From JBNKDD01 sp050288085 (GTDB taxonomy: Bacteria; Chloroflexota; Anaerolineae; Aggregatilineales; UBA3940): 5,418 nt of DNA. The notes below the pieces were generated by a model that was not told the DNA's origin, made no database searches, and saw only the letters and a list, made by a program, of their open reading frames with translations. Shown in pieces: positions 1 to 5,189 of the stretch. The translations under genes and the position numbers were made by a program. Where the stretch lies: positions 1-5,418 of the forward strand of contig JBNKDD010000352.1 of the NCBI GenBank assembly GCA_050288085.1. The letters are read 5' to 3'. The stretch's first letter is position 1; every line of letters begins with the position of its first letter.

Positions 1-1
1 T

Positions 2-607
2 GCTGGCTCGGTCTTCGACTGGCTGCTCGATACTATTGTGCTCACCGGCGACGATATGCCTCCACAGCACCTTTATGATCTGGCCGATCACCTGGCCGGG
101 AGCGCACCGCCAGGGGCAGAGGATCTGATCTTCGTCCCGTATTATTCCGGTGAACAAAGCCCTGGCTGGAATCCAAATCTAAGGGGCTTCATGTATGGGA
201 TGACCTTCCAACATGGTAAGCCGCACATTGTACGGGCCTTCCTGGAAGGGCTGACCTATGCGCTGCTGCGTGTGCGCCGAGCCGTTGAGGAAAGCCAATC
301 GCAAAGCATCCAAGAGATCTATCTCACCGGTGGATTGACGACTTCTTCCGTATGGCCACAGATCATTGCAGATGTCTTTGGAAAACCCGCCGTTTTACCG
401 GCATCGCAGGAAGGTTCCGCGCGGGGAGCCGCCATGTTAGGCTGGATCGCGCTGGGGGCTGCGGACGACTATCACAGATTTCAGGATGAAAGCGCTGTCC
501 GTATATTCCCTAACTCTGAAAATCACGCTCTATACCAGGAACGCTATCGCCTTTTTTGTTCATTGGTTGAGCACATCAGCAGCTTCTCAACTGCTCAGGA
601 GAGATAA
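2..607 (+). CDS. FGGY-family carbohydrate kinase, C-terminal part (5' truncated by window edge)
   Basis: This is the C-terminal half of a cytoplasmic sugar kinase that transfers the ATP gamma-phosphate to a sugar or sugar acid. The frame is open from base 2 to the TAA at 605-607, giving 201 visible residues; family members are about 500 residues, so the N-terminal FGGY domain lies outside the window. Seen directly: the PYYSGEQSP segment near visible residue 46, the family signature TGGLTTSSVWPQIIADVFG (about 109-127), in which the GG turn contributes to nucleotide binding, and EGSARGAA (about 137-144). The GTG at 38 lies inside this frame and is not the real start. The segment with WNPNLRG resembles gluconokinase and xylulokinase members, but the substrate cannot be fixed from this half. 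It is followed after one base by an aldolase, which points to a sugar-acid or keto-sugar catabolic operon. Confidence 0.93.
   Translation, partial: AGSVFDWLLDTIVLTGDDMPPQHLYDLADHLAGSAPPGAEDLIFVPYYSGEQSPGWNPNLRGFMYGMTFQHGKPHIVRAFLEGLTYALLRVRRAVEESQSQSIQEIYLTGGLTTSSVWPQIIADVFGKPAVLPASQEGSARGAAMLGWIALGAADDYHRFQDESAVRIFPNSENHALYQERYRLFCSLVEHISSFSTAQER
597..601 (+). promoter_or_regulatory. Shine-Dalgarno site of the aldolase gene
   Basis: AGGAG sits seven bases before the ATG at 609 and inside the last codons of the kinase gene. It decides the start of the aldolase: the frame is open upstream to 486, but only 609 has this site, and only from there does the protein begin like its family (MFTGSLVPN). 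The overlap with the kinase end suggests coupled translation. Confidence 0.85.
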
Positions 608-608
608 C

Positions 609-1529
609 ATGTTCACTGGCTCATTAGTACCCAACATCACCATATTCGATTCTACCGGCAAGCTTGACCTTGATAAGACCAAGTGGCATATGGATTGGAT
701 GTTCCAACGCGGATTGGATGGTTTGTTTCTGACCGGTTCATATGGCTCTGGCCCATTGATGTCCGTGGATGAGCGTACCAGCGTATTTCAGGCTGCAAAA
801 GAAGTGGTGGCGAATTATCCGGGCAAGATCCTTATCGCTCATGTAGGTTGCATTGATACGCAATCGACCATAGACCTTGCCAGGGCAGCCGAGTCAATTG
901 GCGTTGATGCGGTAAGTGCCGTGCCACCTTTTTACTACAAACATAGCGAAGAACTCGTTATACAGTTCTACAAAGACCTGATCGAGAGCACGCAGCTTCC
1001 GGTTTTTGCCTATAATAATCCGTCAACGTCCAGGTTTTCATTCAACCTGGGCACTGTTAAAAAGCTCTGTGAATTGGGCCTCGCCGGAATGAAGGACAGC
1101 CCGCTGGAGGTAGGTTTTGTCAGCCGGGCCTTTTATGAACTCAAGCATGATCAACGTGATTTTCAGATCATTCTGGGCACATCCAATGGATGGCTACCCT
1201 TCTACTATATGGGTGTCAGGGCGATGGTTGCCGGTATGAACAACTGGGCACCTGAGATCATAACGGCGCTGGTCAGTGCAACCCAGGAAGGTGATCAGGA
1301 GAAGGCCGAGCGATTGTATATTATCATGATGGATCTAAGCGCTAAAATGCACTTTACGGACAGCACCATTGTGTCAATGATGGGGCTCTATGCACGGGGA
1401 TATGATGTGGGATACCCACGCAAGCCTATGAAACTACCGCTCTTTGCAGATGCCCGGTATGAGGAAATCTACCAGTGGTTGGAGGAGGGTTTCAAGCAGG
1501 CGAATCTGGAACTTAGCACAGCTCGGTAA
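609..1529 (+). CDS. Dihydrodipicolinate synthase / N-acetylneuraminate lyase family aldolase
   Basis: A complete 306-residue class I aldolase, the usual length for this TIM-barrel superfamily, which forms or cleaves 2-keto acids through a lysine Schiff base with pyruvate in the cytoplasm. Visible markers: the N-terminal strand GSLVPNITIFD; the loop GSYGSGP (43-49); PPFYYKHSEE (106-115); the catalytic tyrosine in YNNP (Tyr135); and the Schiff-base lysine in GMKDSP (Lys162). The usual GTTGE or GSTGE loop reads GSYGSG here, so Tyr45 stands where a threonine of the proton relay is expected; the GP after it recalls 2-keto-3-deoxygluconate aldolases. The arginine that marks true DapA (SRT after YNVP) is not at its place. 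With the kinase one base upstream, a catabolic sugar-acid or keto-deoxy-sugar aldolase is more likely than lysine biosynthesis. The family is certain, the substrate is not. Confidence 0.93.
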   Translation: MFTGSLVPNITIFDSTGKLDLDKTKWHMDWMFQRGLDGLFLTGSYGSGPLMSVDERTSVFQAAKEVVANYPGKILIAHVGCIDTQSTIDLARAAESIGVDAVSAVPPFYYKHSEELVIQFYKDLIESTQLPVFAYNNPSTSRFSFNLGTVKKLCELGLAGMKDSPLEVGFVSRAFYELKHDQRDFQIILGTSNGWLPFYYMGVRAMVAGMNNWAPEIITALVSATQEGDQEKAERLYIIMMDLSAKMHFTDSTIVSMMGLYARGYDVGYPRKPMKLPLFADARYEEIYQWLEEGFKQANLELSTAR

Positions 1530-1561
1530 AACTATTTGTCTGGATAATTGAGTGAGGGGGA

Positions 1562-1577
1562 GTGGGCTTAAGCCCAC
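1562..1577 (+). terminator. Perfect 16-base palindrome after the aldolase operon, possible weak terminator
   Basis: GTGGGCTTAAGCCCAC lies 33 bases after the aldolase stop. It folds as a six-base-pair stem with a TTAA loop. No T-run follows (next bases are CATCTTGAG), so it does not meet the standard for an intrinsic terminator. It could instead be a processing or 3'-protecting hairpin, or a protein-binding dyad. Confidence 0.35.
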
Positions 1578-1620
1578 CATCTTGAGTATATTGCAGGCTT
1601 GAACTGCGTAAGAGGGAACC

Positions 1621-1740
1621 ACGCCCGAACAAGTTAAATTACGTCCTCTGACAGAAGAAGGACAATTAAGTCGTTCCAGGAAAGATGAACAATGAATGGT
1701 AGAACGGGCCAGATCACTCTATGCTGAGCGACCCGGACAG
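1621..1740 (+). pseudogene. IS630-like transposase, N-terminal remnant
   Basis: In this frame the + strand reads VKLRPLTEEG (from 1633), then LSRSRKDEQ, an in-frame TGA at 1693-1695, and MVERARSLYAERPGQ. This resembles the N-terminal helix-turn-helix lead of IS630-family transposases, where a leucine- and proline-containing LTEEE segment is followed by an R/K-rich helix and the conserved (V)ERARILL stretch. Compared with that pattern the piece appears to lack about six residues between LTEE and SRSRK, and it has the internal stop. No start codon is obvious (ACG at 1621 sits where an ATG could have been). It runs directly into the kinase fragment that follows. The identification rests on a short remembered pattern and is tentative. 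Confidence 0.35.
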
Positions 1741-1886
1741 CGAACCGGATATCAGGGGAAGACCTCTCGACGCGTTTGAACCTTCCACCCACTGACGATG
1801 AGGTGGGAAGGCTTGCGGCGACATTTGACAGGATGCTGTCTCGACTGGACGAGGCTTTCCGGCGCGAACGGCAGTTCACGGCGGAT
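1728..1886 (+). pseudogene. Sensor histidine kinase fragment: HAMP domain and start of dimerisation helix
   Basis: This reading frame, open from 1728, encodes about 53 residues with a strong two-component signature: ANRISGEDLSTRLNL (HAMP first helix and connector), then TDDEVGRLAATFDRML (HAMP second helix, with the DE-x-x-x-L pattern), then SRLDEAFRRERQFTAD. In EnvZ/BaeS-like kinases that last segment is followed immediately by (A)SHELRTPL containing the phospho-acceptor histidine. Here the similarity stops after the codon at 1884-1886 and continues as unrelated sequence to a TGA at 1941. No start, no transmembrane part and no catalytic domain remain. It is not a copy of the intact kinase at 3116, whose HAMP sequence differs. 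It is flanked by transposase fragments on both sides, so it was probably broken by insertions and deletions. Confidence 0.8.
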
Positions 1887-1887
1887 G

Positions 1888-1980
1888 GGTGCGGCAAACA
1901 AAAACGACGTTTTGTTTGGCGTCTATCCCGGCAATTACGATGAAATCTTTGTGAACATCAAAACTCAGATAGCGTTTCAT
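1888..1980 (-). pseudogene. IS110-family transposase, N-terminal remnant
   Basis: On the minus strand an ATG at 1980-1978 opens a frame reading MKRYLSFDVHKDFIVIAG then IDAKQNVVFVCRTH. The FDVHKD block close to the N-terminus matches the start of the DEDD RuvC-like domain of IS110-family transposases (usually GIDVHK-x, the D being the first catalytic acid), and the following D-A-x-x-x-V-V-F is the next strand of the same fold. A purine-rich AAAGGA lies about ten bases before the ATG. The frame meets a TGA at 1878-1876, and recognisable similarity stops at about 1888, where the kinase fragment of the opposite strand begins. Only about 30 of the usual 300-400 residues remain. Confidence 0.62.
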
Positions 1981-2160
1981 GGCAGTACAGTCCTTTCCTC
2001 ATAATGAGATTGAGGCGGCGTGTCATTCTGGGTAACTTTGCGTTCCATTCACCAATTCTGGGCGACGATATTTTTCCCGGCAAACTATACGCTTTAGAAA
2101 AATTTCACAAACGATTTCCTGATTACCTGTTGATGATATTAGTACTACAGCCGCACTAAG
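1981..2160. other. Stretch without a recognisable gene, upstream of the IS110-like remnant
   Basis: All six frames were read. The longest sensible frame is a 51-codon one from the ATG at 2004 to the TAA at 2157 (+), starting MRLRRRVILGNF and containing the segment FHSPILGDDIFPGKLY, which I do not recognise; it has no Shine-Dalgarno site before it. Being directly upstream of the IS110-like start on the minus strand, this stretch would correspond to the non-coding element end of that IS if any of it survives. Confidence 0.4.
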
Positions 2161-2164
2161 GTAG

Positions 2165-2284
2165 GAGCTCGTGCCAAGCGGCGGCAATAATAACAATGCC
2201 GGGCACGAGCTTGGTGGCGACGGCGCCACCGGGACCAGCCAAGAACATGTCTGGCTGGATGTACCGTATTTCATAACAGGTTAA
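2165..2284 (+). pseudogene. Possible RHS/YD-repeat protein fragment
   Basis: After a TAG at 2162 the frame is open to the TAA at 2282-2284. It contains NAGHELGGDG followed by ATGTSQEHVWLD (to 2260). RHS proteins have a recurrent stretch of the form (D)E-A-G-H-L-L-G-E-Y-D-A-T-G-x-x-x-Q-E-x-V-W-L-x-D, and the match in order and spacing is good. The similarity ends at VWLD, just before the IS701-like remnant on the other strand. The same DNA folds into three tandem hairpins, so a structured non-coding element read by chance as protein is an alternative. Confidence 0.3.
2166..2258. repeat. Three tandem hairpins
   Basis: Three inverted repeats follow one another within 93 bases. Hairpin 1: AGCTCGTGCC (2166-2175) pairs with GGCACGAGCT (2202-2211), with an inner stem CGGCA (2182-2186) / TGCCG (2197-2201) and a ten-base loop. 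Hairpin 2: GGTGGCG (2213-2219) pairs with CGCCACC (2224-2230) around ACGG. Hairpin 3: CCAGCCA (2235-2241) pairs with TGGCTGG (2252-2258) around ten bases. All listed stems are perfect. They are separated by one and four bases. The arms are unrelated in sequence, so this is not a repeat array. No T-run follows on either strand, so it is not a simple terminator. Confidence 0.7.
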
Positions 2285-2463
2285 CGAGTAGCTTTCGAAC
2301 TTCCGGTACGGTCAGGGGCAGCAGCTCTCCTGAGGCGTTTTTTTGCACCTTCATTGTCCACGGCTCTACGGCGAGTGATGGTCAGAAAAGCCAGCGCCAT
2401 CATCGAAAGCGTGATGTGCCGATACCAGGCTGTCCATTGACGAATCTCATATTGGCCCGAAAC
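2271..2463 (-). pseudogene. IS701-like transposase, C-terminal remnant with one-base frameshift
   Basis: Read on the minus strand, the piece begins QYEIRQWTAWYRHITL (from 2454), continues MALAFLTITR, and after a frame change reads ELLPLTVPEVRKLLVNLL to a TGA at 2273-2271. IS701-family DDE transposases end in this way: a (H)YEVR-x-W-x-x-WYRHITL block, an A-x-L-x-x-TR helix, then a terminal LIPL-(T/S)-VPE-(V/I)-R-x-LL. The two halves lie in different frames. Removing one A from the A7 run (T7 at 2338-2344 on the + strand) joins them exactly, so a single indel explains the break. Only about 65-70 C-terminal residues remain of about 400, and similarity fades upstream of 2454-2463. The C-terminal end appears natural. 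Confidence 0.72.
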
Positions 2464-2489
2464 TAAGATAGCTGCAATGAGTCTACACT

Positions 2490-2509
2490 TGGTTAGGATT
2501 TCCTAACCA
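2490..2509. promoter_or_regulatory. 20-base palindrome, possible operator or element-end dyad
   Basis: TGGTTAGGA (2490-2498) and TCCTAACCA (2501-2509) are perfect inverted copies around TT. The dyad lies between the truncated end of the IS701-like remnant and the C-terminal end of the Tn3-like remnant, and belongs to neither reading frame. It is too short in its loop for a good RNA hairpin, which favours a dimeric protein-binding site. No promoter was recognised beside it. Confidence 0.4.
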
Positions 2510-2521
2510 TTGTGCTGCACA

Positions 2522-2848
2522 TCAGAATGCCTTCAAGGGTAATCGCGTCTTCAAATCGAGATTGAACGAGCCATACGGCGTAACATGTTCATAGAAAAGT
2601 GGGGGCAATCCACGCCAATCCGCCTCCGTCATACGCTCAGACCAGCGAGGAGCTTCTAACACCTGCTGAAGCATGAGGTTGTTGATATTGATCATACTGT
2701 TCTGAAGCAGATGCAAAGCCTGGATCGAAGTTTCCTGGCCGATCCGATCTGAGTAAGTCAGTTCACCATTGTTGCCAAAGAAGACAAAACGGTTGGCGCT
2801 GTGCCAGTTCTCCACGATGTTGAGTGCTTCCAGAATCTCACGACTTTG
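2522..2848 (-). pseudogene. Tn3-family transposase (TnpA), C-terminal remnant
   Basis: The minus frame carries about 108 residues ending at the TGA at 2524-2522. It reads SREILEALNIVENWHSANRF at its start, followed by VFFGNNGEL, then ALHLLQNSMININNLMLQQVL and PPLFYEHVTPYGSFNLDLKTRLPL. This is the C-terminal DDE region of the Tn3-type transposases that have a VEN(W)NSANxFIFYG block, a LHLLQ-x-x-x-x-x-N-x-LMLQ-x-VL helix and a final PLF-x-H-x-x-PYG-x-x-x-L-D. The family protein is nearly 1000 residues, so about nine tenths is lost. Before the visible part there is an in-frame TGA at 2851-2849, and sequence beyond it is not recognisable. The GTG at 2815-2813 (the V of VENW) is an internal codon, not a start. 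I see no GGGG-starting 38-base terminal repeat downstream of the gene end. Confidence 0.8.
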
Positions 2849-2964
2849 TCACAGGCCAATCACGAATTTCGTCATCCTGGGCTGTTACCTTTAACAATGA
2901 AGGTATAGCATGAAAAATGAGCGCGACAATAGGATGGAAGGTGAGATATTTAGAGTTTGATAGA

Positions 2965-2992
2965 TTGACAACTAATCCGACTTTGGTACAGT
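2965..2992 (+). promoter_or_regulatory. Predicted sigma70-type promoter of the two-component operon
   Basis: TTGACA at 2965-2970 matches the -35 consensus exactly. Sixteen bases later TACAGT (2987-2992) matches four of six -10 positions, including the important first TA and last T. Transcription would start near 3000 and leave a leader of about 115 bases before the kinase start. No other convincing promoter lies in the 2849-3115 gap. Confidence 0.5.
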
Positions 2993-3102
2993 ATCGGCCA
3001 CCCGAGCTCGCTTTCCGATATCATGCGCTGACGACTCTGGAAGTCACGTCTTTACCCGTGCTGATTGATTCATGTGGGGCGGGAGATTAGCCAGGGTAGC
3101 AG

Positions 3103-3108
3103 TAAGGA
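3103..3108 (+). promoter_or_regulatory. Shine-Dalgarno site of the sensor kinase gene
   Basis: TAAGGA ends seven bases before the ATG at 3116. It selects this start over the upstream TTG at 3065 and GTG at 3074, which lack such a site, and over the ATG at 3140. Confidence 0.75.
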
Positions 3109-3115
3109 AAAAGAA

Positions 3116-5188
3116 ATGTTCCCCGCAATTCAGGTCTCAATGCGCAGTCTATCAATACGGGTTGTTGCCGCTTTTGTAGGGGTCATTATCGCGACAGCAT
3201 TTGCCGCCGGTATTCCGGCTTACCGTCTGATTCGTTCCGAATTGGAGCAACAGGCATGGGCACATATCTCGGACGGCGGGCGGACGACCCAGGCTCTACT
3301 TGACGCGGAAGAGAATCGTTTGAATGATATGGCGGCGTTGACCGCTCAGCGGCCCACCTTACAACGATTACTGCGTGAGGAGAACGCATCTGCTCTAAAA
3401 GAATATCTTCTTGTTTTCCAGACTGATGCCGATCTGGATATCCTGGTTGTGCGAGACTTTTCGGGAAGTGTCCTATCCGGCAGCCGGTGGTCATCGCTTC
3501 CTTACCGGCAAGATGTAGGCTTCTACACGCTGTCTGATCCGGAACCTGGGCTTGCCCTGATCGCCAGCCAATCGATAATTGATGCGCAAACCACCGATCT
3601 GTTGGGTTACGTGACGGTAGGCGTTCTCCTGGATAATGCGTTTGTCGGCCAGCTTGAGGATCAGACCGGGTTTGGTCAGAGCATTATTATGGAAGGCCAG
3701 CGGGTGGCGACCAGCCTGCCAGACAACCCGGCAATGATTGAACTGGATCAGACTCAGGGTGAAGTGTGTGTTGCCAACCAGAGAAGCGATTGTTATTACG
3801 TTATTCTCCACCCGTTGATCGATTCGCAGGGGCATATTGCCGCCCAGGCCGAAATTGCTTTGCCGGTGCGCACATTGCTTGTTGCTGAGCGTCGGGCTCT
3901 CAGTGTACTGATCCTCGCCACATTGTTGGTCGCCGTGATTACTTCGACATTAGGAGGATTGTTTGCCCGGCAGTTGATTGCTCCTTTGAGACAACTGACT
4001 TTTGCCGCTCGCAATATCAGCCGGGGCGATTTTATTACGCCGATTCCGATGCCCAAAGAGCCGGACGAAATCGCGACCCTGGCCTACGCATTAGAAGAGA
4101 GCCGGGTCAATACCTCCCGTGCCCTGGATAATTTGTCACAGGCCAGAGCATGGCTGGACACCCTGATCCAATCAGTGGCGGAGGGGATCGTTACCGTTGA
4201 CCAGCAAGGAAAGATCACATCCTTCAGCCGGGGAGCATCACACATCACCGGTTGGTCGAGAGAAACCGCCCTGGGGCAGCAGCTTGACGGCATCTTGAAA
4301 ACAGCGGAGCAGGATAAACCCTTTAGCAAACGCATCCTCCACAATGGGATGACGCTGACGCACCAGATCGACATCGTGACAGCGCAGGGACGCAGCGCCA
4401 CAGTAGCCGTCACCGGAGCAAAACTCAAACCACCCAACGGCGGAGCCAGACAGACTGTACTGGTCTTTCGTGATATGACAGAAGAAGAAGCTGCCCAGCG
4501 CTTGAGATCTTATTTCCTCGCTAACATTTCACACGAATTTCGCACACCGCTCTCTGCCCTTAATGCCTCGGTCGAATTGTTGATCGATGAGATTGAGGAT
4601 TTTTCTGCGGCTGAGATGTGGGAATTGTTGAACTCCATTCACCGAAGCGTTAAAGGGCTTCAGACCTTGATCGACAATTTATTGGAAAGCAGCAAAATTG
4701 AAGCGGGACGATTTAGCATCCGCCGCCGCCCAAGCGATCTGAACGACATTATTGCTACCGCTGTCCAGACCCTCAATCCGCTGCTCGACCGCCGCCAGCA
4801 AACCTTATCGGTCACCGAGCCGGTGAACCTCCAGCCGGTTAATGTCGATCCGACCCGGATGACACAGGTGTTAGTCAATTTGCTGTCAAATGCCAGCAAA
4901 TACAGCCCGGTTGGGCAGCCAATTGATTTAATCGTAGAGCGGGCGGATGACCATTCGCTGCGCATTGCCGTCGCAGACCGCGGGCCGGGAATCTCGCCTA
5001 CTGATCAGGCCAATCTATTTCGCCGTTTTGTCCGCCTCGATACTCAGGACGGAGCACAATACGGCGTTGGTTTGGGATTATCGGTTGTCAAGGCGATTGT
5101 TGAAGAGCATGGCGGAACAGTAGGGGTAGAGGCCCGGCAGGAAGGCGGCTCGATCTTCTGGTTTATGATGCCATTGAAAGGCGATTGA
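3116..5188 (+). CDS. Membrane sensor histidine kinase (extracytoplasmic sensor, HAMP, PAS, HisKA, HATPase)
   Basis: A 690-residue sensor kinase that would autophosphorylate on histidine and pass the phosphate to the regulator encoded next. Order of parts: a short cytoplasmic N-terminus; TM helix 1 at about 15-36; an extracytoplasmic sensor domain at about 37-258 with two cysteines in CVANQRSDC; TM helix 2 at about 262-284; HAMP at about 285-335, with PLRQLTFAARNISRGDF and PDEIATLA; a helical linker; a PAS domain from about 346 (LIQSVAEGIVTVDQQGKI) to about 455; HisKA with the phospho-acceptor in ISHEFRTPL (His473); and the ATPase domain with the N box NLLSNASKY (Asn592), G1 box DRGPGIS (Asp621) and G2 box GVGLGLS (650-656). 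All catalytic boxes are intact. The sensor domain looks Cache-like in size and position, but I cannot assign its ligand. The start is fixed by TAAGGA seven bases upstream. Confidence 0.95.
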   Translation: MFPAIQVSMRSLSIRVVAAFVGVIIATAFAAGIPAYRLIRSELEQQAWAHISDGGRTTQALLDAEENRLNDMAALTAQRPTLQRLLREENASALKEYLLVFQTDADLDILVVRDFSGSVLSGSRWSSLPYRQDVGFYTLSDPEPGLALIASQSIIDAQTTDLLGYVTVGVLLDNAFVGQLEDQTGFGQSIIMEGQRVATSLPDNPAMIELDQTQGEVCVANQRSDCYYVILHPLIDSQGHIAAQAEIALPVRTLLVAERRALSVLILATLLVAVITSTLGGLFARQLIAPLRQLTFAARNISRGDFITPIPMPKEPDEIATLAYALEESRVNTSRALDNLSQARAWLDTLIQSVAEGIVTVDQQGKITSFSRGASHITGWSRETALGQQLDGILKTAEQDKPFSKRILHNGMTLTHQIDIVTAQGRSATVAVTGAKLKPPNGGARQTVLVFRDMTEEEAAQRLRSYFLANISHEFRTPLSALNASVELLIDEIEDFSAAEMWELLNSIHRSVKGLQTLIDNLLESSKIEAGRFSIRRRPSDLNDIIATAVQTLNPLLDRRQQTLSVTEPVNLQPVNVDPTRMTQVLVNLLSNASKYSPVGQPIDLIVERADDHSLRIAVADRGPGISPTDQANLFRRFVRLDTQDGAQYGVGLGLSVVKAIVEEHGGTVGVEARQEGGSIFWFMMPLKGD
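5176..5181 (+). promoter_or_regulatory. Shine-Dalgarno site of the response regulator gene
   Basis: GAAAGG lies in the last codons of the kinase gene, eight bases before the ATG at 5190 and eleven before the ATG at 5193. The spacing favours 5190 slightly. Its position inside the kinase gene suggests coupled translation. Confidence 0.55.
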
Positions 5189-5189
5189 T

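Noticed and set aside
486..608. N-terminal extension of the aldolase frame from the ATG at 486
   Set aside because: It overlaps the conserved end of the kinase gene, has no ribosome site, and the family-like protein with its Shine-Dalgarno site begins at 609.
1728..1886. Duplication of the nearby intact sensor kinase
   Set aside because: The HAMP and helix sequences differ strongly from those of the gene at 3116, and the intact kinase has a PAS domain where the fragment runs directly into the HisKA lead.
1895..1918. CAAACAAAA / TTTTGTTTG inverted repeat as a terminator
   Set aside because: It falls inside the IS110-like coding remnant and the T-rich arm is part of the stem, with no T-run after it.
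1798..2004. 68-codon + strand open frame
   Set aside because: It overlaps the kinase fragment in another frame and the IS110-like fragment on the other strand, and its protein matches nothing I know.
2004..2159. 51-codon + strand open frame as a small gene
   Set aside because: It has no Shine-Dalgarno site and no recognisable motif, and sits in decayed sequence; described only as part of the unassigned stretch.
2166..2258. CRISPR-like or direct-repeat array
   Set aside because: The three hairpins have unrelated sequences and lengths, with no repeated unit and no spacers.
2023..2274. 83-codon minus-strand open frame
   Set aside because: Its proline/serine/leucine-rich sequence is the reverse reading of the hairpin and RHS-like segment, with no ribosome site or domain.
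2331..2344. T7 run as an intrinsic terminator on the + strand
   Set aside because: The preceding bases form at best a three-base-pair stem, and the run is explained as lysine codons of the IS701-like gene.
3065..3115. TTG at 3065 as start of the sensor kinase
   Set aside because: No Shine-Dalgarno site lies before it, while ATG 3116 has TAAGGA at seven bases; the extra 17 residues look like leader sequence.
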